From contig CM069874.1 of assembly GCA_036172665.1 (NCBI GenBank), positions 55,162,707-55,226,706 of the forward strand: a DNA stretch of 64,000 nt, in the 5' to 3' direction. The stretch comes from Prosopocoilus inquinatus (Eukaryota > Arthropoda > Insecta > Coleoptera > Lucanidae). The notes under the pieces are model-generated. The model saw only the letters and a program-made list of their open reading frames with translations. It searched no databases and had not been told where the DNA came from. Made by a program: the position numbers and the translations under genes. Below, in pieces: positions 55,030-64,000 of the stretch; within the stretch, counting starts at the first letter, position 1; every line of letters starts with the position of its first letter.

Positions 55030-55680
55030 TTACACATTTCTTAACAAGAAAATTTTTATTAGTTTTAAACGTAGGGAAAAATTGTTCAATGTAATCCCGA
55101 TCCACCTCCACGCACTTTCCCATCCTGTATCTAAACTCCGTATACACGTTTCTTAATTTTTCAAATACTATTTCACTAATTACCGTTCGTAATTTTTCTT
55201 TTAAAATTTCTTAATTTGTGCCATAGCCAACGTATTGGTCCAAAATGTCCGATCCATCTTCCAGGCAAATCGTCATCAAGCCACCCTTTAATGAAATTTG
55301 TGGAATGTGCAGGACATCCATCCTGTTGAAAATAAATGTTTTCCAAATTCACATCCGCCGGTGACGGTAAAACAAAATTCAAATTTTTCTTGGAAAAAAT
55401 AAACTTGTTATGTAGCAAACTAGCTTCAATTTGTCAATTCTAATGCAATTTTATGTCAAAAAGCGATCGTAGGATGTCGCTGTTTTAGATATTCAATTAA
55501 AATTTAATACCTACAACATTGAGATGATACTGTCCCATTCGTAAAAAAGCTGGCTTCATCCGAAATTAAAATTTTTTGATAAAAAAGTCGATTGTTTCCA
55601 TTTTTTTCAACCCACAAGCAAAATTCTAATCTAAATTAATTGAAGGATCTAAAGTATTAATAAACTTAAGTTTGTATGGG
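55030..55680 (-). pseudogene. Decayed Tc1/mariner transposase (copy B)
   Basis: Minus strand, N to C: SDEASFFTNGTVSS (first catalytic aspartate, about 55535-55580), then a ~90-bp foreign block (55420-55490, same as the block at 24.5 and 53.4-53.8 kb), then IYFQQDGCPAHSTNFIK (second aspartate, about 55300-55345) and LPGRWIGHFGP. The same family as 14618-15427, over which it aligns closely from about 55030 to 55400. The third catalytic block is not intact. A CCACCCTGTATA terminus lies at about 55875-55886. Confidence 0.75.
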
Positions 55681-55889
55681 CGTATTTTATTTTCCTTGTA
55701 AATTTTTAAGCAGGATATTTTACATAAAATTTATCAACGGTCGTTTTGGTCATATTGTATACGTGCAAATAATTTGTTGAGATAGAACTCGTTAGGGGCG
55801 ATAACTTTTGCATAAGAAATTTTCTTTTATAATTAATAGTTAAGGCGCTATTAAAGAAATCGATATGAATGACCCACCCTGTATAAAAC

Positions 55890-56750
55890 AGACTTAATCT
55901 TTAATTCTTAGTTAAAACAATAATACCCGAAGCTTTCGTCAACCATTTACAAATTGGTTCTGTTTCAACATTCGTCGGTATGTTGGGTTTATGATTTCTT
56001 TTTTCGTAATTTTTCAATTATTTCTTTCCGAATAATTTTCCTAGTTGCATCGTATTTTACAATAAAACTTCTGCCAATATCTTTAATTCACCTCTGTTAT
56101 GGGCATAGTTCAATGAGTTTTCTTTTTTTTTCTTAATTAATTTGTTGTACGACATTTTGCAAGCTGAGATTAGCGGTGATTTAAGCTGTCATGTAAAAAT
56201 TGGCCTTTGTTTTGACCACGACGACCTTACTTTTAAATAGTGCGGCCTTTTAAATGATTTCAGCTGTATGTTAGTTTATCAAATAACTTTAATACAAAAT
56301 CAACTGATTAGTTTTGTAGCAACGACCTTGTGTGATGAAACTAACTTATTACATTAAGTTGTTCGGAAAAAAATGACGTTCTTTTTTCTTTATCAACTAA
56401 TTCATATTTCGAAGGTAACCAGATATAATTTTTTATTTGCAAATTGAAGAATATACTTCTGTAAACAATATACCATGCAAATGTTAACCCGTACTTAATT
56501 GTGTATTCTTACGAAGAATAACCAAAAAACGAAGAATTCTTGATGATGGCAATGGATTTTTTTTCAAATAACCAACTATTAAAATGAGATTATATAACAA
56601 TTAATTAAAGCTCTGAGATTGGTCAAACTGAAGCGATCGGTAGAATTATCGGCAATTAGTCTTTAATCTTTTTTACAATTACTAGTACGTGTCCCGAAGG
56701 CGTGGTTAAAAATAAATCTAAAACACGGTTTCTTAAAGTAAAGGGACTGA
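55890..56750. other. AT-rich spacer, no gene seen
   Basis: Nothing recognisable between the decayed transposon and the DD41D element. Confidence 0.4.
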
Positions 56751-56755
56751 ATATA

Positions 56756-58590
56756 CAGGGTTGGGATAAAGTATGGATCCATCGAAATATCTCGGAAGTG
56801 GAATTGACGATTTTAATGAAATTTTGTACATGCAGATAGAAACAAATGGCACATGCGAAGGGCTGATTTTTGTTTCCATTAAACTTCCGGTTTAGCCGGA
56901 AACGGCACCAACTTTTTTATTTTAAATAGAACACTGTATAATTTTATGTATTTTGATATTCCTCTGCCTTCTGCATCCATTAATATCAGGTTTCTTACCT
57001 TTATCTCTAGTCTCTAGCCGTAAAGATAGCTTTTTAATTATTGGCTCTAAACTATATTAATTCATTTCTTTTTTGTTTATTTTTTCGTATTTGCAATGGT
57101 TTTTATGTATTATTAAAGAGCAAAAGAACTACATTTAGTTATTTTAAGTGTTCAAAATGTTGGCCATTTACTTCTTGGCAATAAGCAAGTCTATGAACAA
57201 ATCCCTGAGACACATTTGCGAAAACTTCCCTACGAATTAAATTACATTCATCCAATATCCTTTGCCTCAATTCTTGCAAATTATTTGGACGTCTCACGTA
57301 AACAGCTGATTTTAAATATCCCCATAGAAAAAAATCCATAGGATTAAGATCTGGGGAGCGAGCGGGCCATTCAATAAACCCTCTACGACCAATCCATCGA
57401 TTGGGAAATGTTACATTCAAAAAATTCCTAACTCGTCTATCATAGTGCGGAGGCGCTCCATCTTGCTGAAACCAAAGATTTTGAGGAAGCAGTCCATTTT
57501 CTTGAAGAGCAGGAATAATTTCATTGTTTAAAAGTTCCAAATACTTCGCCCCGGTCAGTGTACCATTAATAAAAAAATGGACCAATAAGCCTATTCCTTA
57601 CAATTCCAGCCCATACATTCAACTTTTCTGGGTATTGAGTATGTGCTTCATGCAATAAGTTAGGATTGTCGACAGACCAATATCGTAAATTATGGCGATT
57701 TACAGAACCACTTAAACAAAAAGTTGCCTCGTCCGAAAATACCAAATTAGTTGCAAAATGCTCGTCGCTATTACAAATTTCCATCATTCTTTCGCAAAAT
57801 TCTACTCGACGATCGTAATCATCTTCTGACAGTTCTTGGATCAGGTGGACTTTATAAGGGTGGTATTTTTCGCGTTTCAATACTTTGGCTACAGAACGAC
57901 GACTTATCCCATGGTGTAATGCAAGAAATGTGGTAGAAGTTTGAGGTGACTCTTCCAGTTCTGTAGCAATATTTTCACTAACAATTGCGTTAGTTGCGGT
58001 TTTTGGTCTTCCACTTTTTGGCAAATTTTTCACTGTCCCATTCAAATTGTAGCGTCTAAGTGTTTTACCAACAACCGAGCGCGTTATTGGATTTCGTTCT
58101 GGGTGTAAACCGTTAAATAAATCGCAAATTTCTTGATGAGTTCTAACACGATCACCAAAACCGATCATCATTAAGATTTCAATTCGTTCTTTTTCACTTA
58201 AATGAAACATTTCCGATGTAGGAATTGATACTGACAGATGTTGCTGACAATAAAATAACTATCAATTCCACCTGCTACTAGACAAAGAGGTATTTTTTGA
58301 AAAAACTAAAAGGTTAGCTTTTTGGCTAAAGACTAGAGATAAAGGTAAGAGACCTGATATTAATGGATGCAGAAGGCAGAGGAGTATCAAAATACGTAAA
58401 ATTATACAGAGTGTTCTATGCAAAATAAAAAAAGTTGGTGCCGTTTCCGGCTAAACCGGAAGTTTAATGGAAACAAAAATCAGCCCCTCGCATGCGCCAT
58501 TTGTTTCTATCTGCATGTACAAAATTTCATTAAAATCGTCAATTCCACTTCCGAGATATTTCGATGGATCCATACTTTATCCCAACCCTG
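56756..58590 (-). mobile_element. Nearly intact DD41D Tc1/mariner element
   Basis: An 1835-bp element flanked by TA. TIRs of about 275 bp start CAGGGTTGGGATAAAGTATG and remain almost identical between the two ends (56756-57030 and 58313-58590), including a CTTCCGG..CCGGAA palindromic block. Between them is a transposase gene on the minus strand with one frameshift. High arm identity indicates recent activity relative to the rest of the window. Confidence 0.92.
57139..58210 (-). pseudogene. DD41D transposase with one frameshift
   Basis: A ~355-residue transposase encoded in two overlapping frames. The first (58210-57566) has an N-terminal helix-turn-helix, a GRPKT linker motif (residues 68-72), a second HTH and the first catalytic aspartate (FSDEATF, D160), ending in IGPFFY. 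The second (57585-57139) picks up at FFINGTLTG and holds the second aspartate (QQDGAPPH, D42 of that piece) and the third (WPARSPDLNPMDFF). I count 41 residues between the last two. A one-base change in an A-run near 57573 separates the frames. Apart from this lesion all key residues are present, so a sibling copy elsewhere in the genome could be active. Confidence 0.92.
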
Positions 58591-58599
58591 TATGTGCCG

Positions 58600-59560
58600 A
58601 AGATAAATAAAGTGAATGAAGGTTATTGATGACACGCTAACTCTAATGTAATTTATTTCTTAGCTGAAAGACACGAAATAAAGAATTTTGTGTTGAGAAT
58701 ATCATGCATCTCTTAGTTTTCATGAATAAATATAATTATGATACAAGTTTGAATGAGAAGTAAATATTTAGTCTGAAAACTAAGTTTCAAAGCCTTAGAA
58801 ATAAAAAGTAAAGCAAGAATAGAAGTTTCCGTCGGTCGCGACGAACTAAGTACTTCATTTAAGTAACATGTAAAAGTTTCAACTGGATGTTTAAGTTCAA
58901 ATATACCAAGAATTCAATATTAATAATGGCAAATACATTTTATTGAAGGAATGTACAGATGTAAAAATACGTAAATTGATGTCTTTACAAAATATTTTTC
59001 TTAGAAAGTATTAAATAAATGTTTCTGTACTGCTCTGAAGTTGAATTTACTCAACTAATTAACAGATTTGATTGTGACTAATTATGTGCATTGCTACTTT
59101 TTGATTAGATAGAACTCATTTCGTGAGACCGACATAAATGTAATATTTGCTGTGACGCTATTCCTGACGTAGCACTGCAATGAAGTTGTTAATTTCGATA
59201 TTAAGTGCTTGAATAACCGCCTTCCGTTTCCGTATAAGCCAATAAATGCAAAATTTGTTCATGTTGCGTGAGTCACCTTTTATACGCACTTGAAAAACGC
59301 AATTCATTTTGAGAACGTCATACAATGTGACGATAGCATCGATTTTAATACAAAACCGATTACGTTTTCTTAACAGATAAAACACTTAAGTCATTGGATG
59401 TTTGAAGACTTGTTTGACGTCATGTTTGATGTGTTTATAAGTAATGAAAAATATGTTCATTCAAAATGTTTATTATGCTATGCTATATCAATGAAAAGCA
59501 GAAAAAAAGGCGACTGTTATGGCCTAAAAAATGAAGTTAATAACCGTTACTCAGTTTACA
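58600..59560. other. AT-rich spacer, no gene seen
   Basis: A 75-residue minus-strand frame (59158-59385) and an 86-residue plus-strand frame (59398-59658) have no recognisable motif. Confidence 0.4.
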
Positions 59561-59565
59561 TAAAA

Positions 59566-60315
59566 AAGATTTTCTATAATTCATTCCATTTAACCAAATC
59601 TCTATCTCTTATATCGACGGAGATCTCCATACTGAGAATGTTATCTTGTGTATTTTAAAGAAAATGTTTTCCTAAACATGCATATAACAACCATTTCGAT
59701 ACTAGAGATAGGGAATTCCTAATATCTCCTAAACAGAGATTAAATTTAGTACATAAAAGTTTTATTAATATAGAAATAAATTGTTTCAATCATCTTTCAT
59801 AGCACATTGAAATTACCATTAAATAAATTTAAAATCAAGACCAAACATACCGTAATTGAGGTGTATGGGGAAGTATCAAATAATAACTGTAACTTTTTAT
59901 TTGAAAAGTACATACCAAGTTCTATGATCTAGTCGAGATTTATTTCAGCTCTTTGTATTTATTTTTACAAGTACTCTGGCCATTTCAGTATTTATTCGCA
60001 CCTGCAAATCGTCCAAATTTTGTGGTCCTTCTTTGTATACATTATCTTTTTAGGAAAAAAATCCGTGGGTGACGAATCTGGGGATTTATAACTTTAATTG
60101 TCAAATTTCCATAGCATGTTTGACCAAAAATGATAATTGTGTTTTATTACTGAATCAATTTGTTCTCCATTATTTTATTTTTATTTTTGCCCATAATGAC
60201 AAAGTTGAGTTTGACTCGAGAAATATATGCTCGTTTCAAAATCGCTAAAAATAATTATAAAAAGAATTTAAAGAGGAATTTTTGGACTTTTCCAAAGATT
60301 TGGGACACCCTGTAC
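59566..60315. mobile_element. Probable decayed mariner-type element
   Basis: The right end GGGACACCCTGTACA (about 60300-60315) resembles a Tc1/mariner terminus. Sequence near 59590 (TAACCAAATCTCTATCTCTTAT) resembles the subterminal region of the element at 7490. No transposase frame is readable with confidence. Confidence 0.3.
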
Positions 60316-61637
60316 AAAAAATTACATTTTCATTACGTTCACAAGCAGTTGCGGCAACACTGTTTGCAGTTCAGTACATTTCGAAATATTATTATGGCGA
60401 GGACTAACTAAATCGAGTGCTTTGAAACTTGCCATGTTATCTAATGTAATGTATTTATAACAAAAAAAATACGAATTAGCGTGCACAATTTATGGCAGAA
60501 ATTTGAGGTAAACCTCAAACAACTAAATAATTAAATCAAACACATAATAAAGTAATAATTTACGTCTACGAGTGTAAATTATAAGACACTGTAAAATATA
60601 AAAGTATTAAAGAAAAAAATCGCTTGTACCACGGGCGCCATAAAAGGACAGCCATAATGTTTTAATGTAAATTGGTTTCAGTTTCAAGAAACTCTTCCTG
60701 TAGTAACGAAATTACTTTAACAAGCTAACCTATCTAACTATAATTACATTGCTATGGAAATAGTTAGAAACTGAATTAGAAGTATCTTTTAAACTAATAA
60801 AAAAACGTTTATTTCCACCTTCTTAGTAAAGGACATTTTAAAGGTTAATTTTGTTGTTTGTGGTAACCAAGTAAACAATAAATTACGGGAACAGACCTGT
60901 AATACTTTACGGGCTCGTATAAGACCTGTAAAATTTTACAGACTTGTAGAAAAGCAGACTGTCAGTTTACATCACCATGACTATCTGTAGCTAGAAATAA
61001 TGCCTTCGATAAAAAAAAAACATTTTCATAAAAAAATTAAAGTAAATTAATTAAAACTCGCCGTGTGAAGGTGAGAATAAAAATTTGTACGCGACACGCC
61101 TTGCAATTAATCTTCACTAGGCTCTCTGAATCATGGGGAGACGTAAATAACTATAAAATAACTACTAAGACTTGTCCGCATTTTATAAGTCGCCAGTGGT
61201 ACCAAATTAAAAAATCTTAAATTCGGAAATTTACTTATAAGTTGTAATTTTCTTACTAAAAATAGTAAAGGGAACAGTGGTTTAGAAAAAAGTAAATAAA
61301 ACTTCTCTTGCCATTATAAATTTATGCAGGCTGCTTCAGGGACGTATTCTCCAGATCAAAATAAAGGAAAAAGTTCGTACAAACATGTATACAGGTTGTT
61401 CACGGAAAGCCGCAATAAAACTTAAAGCATTAAAAATATTAAACATCGGAATTTTTGCATACTAAAATTTATTTTTTCAATCATTTTTTATTTAAAGTTT
61501 TATTGCATCAAACAATTAGGTGTATTCGCATGTTTTTTTTTTAATTTCTTTATAAATCCGCATGTATAACTTTCTATTTTCGTTTTCTTCAAAATTTCTT
61601 TATGCCTTTTAATTTTTTGGATAAATAAATACCTTTT
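60316..61637. other. No gene recognised
   Basis: TATACAGGTTGTTCACGGAAAGCCGCAA at about 61389 resembles 1466-1493 and is probably the end of a decayed repeat shared with the first 2 kb. The remainder is AT-rich and unannotated. Confidence 0.4.
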
Positions 61638-63566
61638 AACTAAATCGCCCGGTGCTGATCAATTAGATGTAACGTTCTTGAAACTATGTTGCCCGTTCTT
61701 AATTCCTTACATTGTCCATATAATCAACTTTTGTATATCAGAAGGGACCTTTCCATCATGTTGGAAACTAGCGGTGGTAATTCCACTCCCTAAAAGTAAT
61801 AAACCGCAGAATTTGAACGATCTTAGACCTATCAGCCTATTGCCCATTCTCTCAAAATTATTAGAAAAAATTATAGATAGGCAACTGAGAGATCATTTAG
61901 AGCAAAATAATATTTTACCTAGGTTTCAATCCGGCTTCCGTAAAGGTTTTAACTGTGCTACCGCCTTGGCGCATATTACAGATGACATTTTACACGGAGT
62001 TGATGAAGGAAAAATCACTGTTTTGATTTTATTAGACTATTCTAAAGCGTTTGATTCGATTAATCACGCGATGATGCTAGCTTTACTTCACTTTATTGGA
62101 CTTGAAACCAAAGCTATAAACTTGTTCTCTGAGTATTTGGCAAATAGGTCTCAATATGTGCGTTTAGACGAATCGATTTCTACTCCTTTGTCGCTTACTC
62201 GTGGCGTACCCCAAGGTTCAATTTTAGGCCCTCTACTGTACTCAATTTATACCAGTCACTTAATTGAAGTTTTAAAAACTTGCAAATACCATATGTACGC
62301 AGACGACACGCAACTTTACCATACTTTTAATGCAATAAATGCTGAGCTCAACTGTAACTTAATAAATAACGATCTAAATGCTTTAATTAGAATTTCCGAA
62401 AAACACTGCTTATCTGTCAATCCGGAAAAATGTAAAATCATGGTCTTTGGTCCACGTAAACAACGCGATTCCATTCAAAATACTCTTAATATACATACAA
62501 ATAATTTTACTTTACCTGTCGTTTCCTTAGCTAAAAACCTGGGTTTGACTCTTGACTGTGATCTAAGATTCAATTCGCTTATCTTGTCGTATCTTGTCTG
62601 ATTAATCGAGCTTACGGCATCCTTAAAATCTTATACAGCAGCAGAAATTTACTTTCCTGCAATACTCGCAAAACTCTTTCTGATACGCTGGTTCTCTCGT
62701 TGTTCAATTTCTGCGGCAACGTTTACGGCCCCTGTTTAGCTAGCAGGGACGTAAAAAGAATTCAAGTTATCCAAAATTCCTGCCTTAGATTTATCTTTGG
62801 GATTAGAAAGGGTCAACATATATCCCACACTCTGAACTGGCTGGGTTGGCTCAATATGTCTAACCGCAGAAAATTTCATTCTATCTGTTTGTATTTTAAA
62901 ATTTTGCATAAAAAAGCTCCGGAGTATCTTTACAATAAGATTTCATTTCGGACTGATGTGCACAACATTAACGTGCGCAGCAAAGGCTTACTGACTCCTC
63001 CATTTCACAGAACCACAACTTTCGAGCGCTCTTTTACTTTTACAATAGCAAAATACTTAAATTCACTCGGCTTAAATTTTACTCTTACTCCGATCTCTTA
63101 TTCCAATTTCAGAACGGCAGTTAGGGAACTGTTGAGGTCGCAGCAATGATAAAAATAAAATAGCAATGGTTTGCGAATGTGCAAATGAAGAGCGAGCCAC
63201 ACGTATTTGTCACACTTTAATAACAGGCGTTTTCAATTTCCTTTTGAGTGTCATCTTTCCATTCTTCGCCATTACTTATTACATACACTTATTTCTTTAA
63301 CTGTTTTTTTTGGTTTTTTTTTTTTTAGTTAGTTCATTTATATTTAGTTTAAGGCTTTAGCTTAGGAAGTGGTAGGTGGCAGAACAGTTGTTATATGCTT
63401 ATATCAACTGAACCTACTGCCTTTTGATCCGCAAATTAAGTCATTTCTTTTAGTTATATATTGTACACATGAATTCTGTTACATTTAAATTTTTCTTTTT
63501 TTGTATATTTGTACTCTCTTTTGTCGGATCAATAAAACTATTATTATTATTATTATTATTATTATC
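61638..63566 (+). mobile_element. 5'-truncated LINE (LINE-E)
   Basis: Begins inside the RT at SPGADQLDVTFLK (about 61642) and ends with an AATAAA-like signal and a (TTA)n tract at about 63530-63566. Carries RT and C-terminal domain only. Confidence 0.9.
61642..63149 (+). pseudogene. LINE-E reverse transcriptase and C-terminus
   Basis: The open frame to 62601 contains TFPSCWKLAVVIPLPK, LNDLRPISLLPILSKLLE, FQSGFRKGFNCATALA, motif A LLDYSKAFDSINH (residues ~118-130 counted from 61678), motif B RGVPQGSILGPLLY (175 onward) and catalytic YADD (207-210), with all catalytic residues intact. A frameshift near 62583 leads into a second frame that continues through CLINRAYGILKILY, CGNVYGPCLASRDVKRIQVIQNSCLRFIFG and to the stop at 63149. 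The first start codon (61678) is internal because homology extends upstream. YADDTQLY and the C-terminal block suggest a CR1/Kiri-type lineage distinct from LINE-A/B/D; the clade is uncertain without a tree. Confidence 0.9.
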
Positions 63567-64000
63567 TATTCCGTTTTTTAGAATCAAATTATTGCATTGT
63601 TTACATTTAAATTTCTTCGTAGATTATCTTTATATTTATTTTCATTTTTTTATTTATTTGACTTCCACTTATGTTTTACTTCTTTTATTCAGTTTGTCAA
63701 TCAACTAATTCGTTACTTCAAAGTTCCAGATTATAGTCACAAATAAAATAGTGACAATAAAAAGGAAAAATTCAATCAAAATTTTTTTAAGTATGTCTAT
63801 TTATTCATTTATTCATGTTAATTTAAAGATGCTAGAATATTGGTTTCCATAATTATGTTACGGAAAAATTCGTTTAGGTTTTTTAAAGTGCTCTTCAAGA
63901 TGAATCTGTCTGTGAAATTTGAGCATTTTTCATTCGCTCAGTTTCAAGATATTTAAAAAAGAACAGTAACGAAATTCAATTTATACCAAACTATCAGCAC
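63567..64000. other. AT-rich spacer, no gene seen
   Basis: No gene or paired repeat recognised within the window edge. Confidence 0.4.

Noticed and set aside
60160..60411. 83-residue open frame as a small gene
   Set aside because: It ends within a probable decayed transposon terminus region and has no motif, hydrophobic signal architecture or conserved context.
1..64000. LTR retrotransposons or endogenous viral sequences
   Set aside because: No paired LTRs, gag, protease, integrase or envelope-like motifs were seen. All RTs are LINE or Penelope type.

Overview
This window reads as AT-rich nuclear DNA from an arthropod, most likely an insect. It contains DDxD/DDxE Tc1/mariner transposons with TA target sites, Jockey/CR1-type LINEs with (TTA)n or GTGAATAAA-type 3' ends, Penelope-like elements (PLEs), TWA-duplicating palindromic MITEs and a Drosophila-FB-like foldback element. 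I recognise no host protein gene, tRNA or rRNA. Every protein homology I can support belongs to a transposable element, and nearly all copies are broken by stops, frameshifts, deletions or nested insertions.

Layout. 0-10 kb: three long-terminal-inverted-repeat (TIR) elements (2000-3054; arms 3390-3960/6005-6600 around a LINE; 7490-9237), the last holding a small insertion with a hammerhead ribozyme (HHR)-like core. 11-16 kb: a DD34D mariner with two nonsense codons and several decayed transposase relics with their TIRs. 16.5-17.3 kb: an unexplained GC-rich island. 17.4-20.4 kb: a mariner-like transposase split by a palindromic MITE and a PLE. 20.4-30.2 kb: a series of foldback/TIR elements, including a 3.8-kb one (22810-26593) that has received an HHR-bearing foldback (24144-24540) and a TTA-duplicating element (25713-26578), and another (28344-30217) with two HHR-like motifs in its loop. 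31.3-36.1 kb: a LINE interrupted by a PLE (32150-34412) with inverted terminal repeats that carry one HHR each. 36.5-38.8 kb: another LINE. 40.7-41.9 kb: a Tc1 relic. 43-51.7 kb: a LINE split by a 5.5-kb FB-like element made of about 30 forward and 4 reverse copies of a ~139.5-bp unit with higher-order structure. 53.2-54 kb: a mosaic element with the best HHR of the window. 56.8-58.6 kb: the youngest-looking DNA transposon (~275-bp TIRs, one frameshift). 61.6-63.6 kb: a fifth LINE.

The most interesting theme is the repeated occurrence of hammerhead ribozyme motifs, at least nine sites in 64 kb: two in a PLE's inverted terminal repeats, one at the 3' end of a second PLE, two in tandem inside a foldback loop, one in a small insertion, and three in a non-coding mosaic family whose pieces appear in circularly permuted order at 24 kb and 53 kb, as expected for a retrozyme-like RNA-circle parasite. 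Calls rest on reading the sequence by eye; boundaries of decayed elements are approximate.
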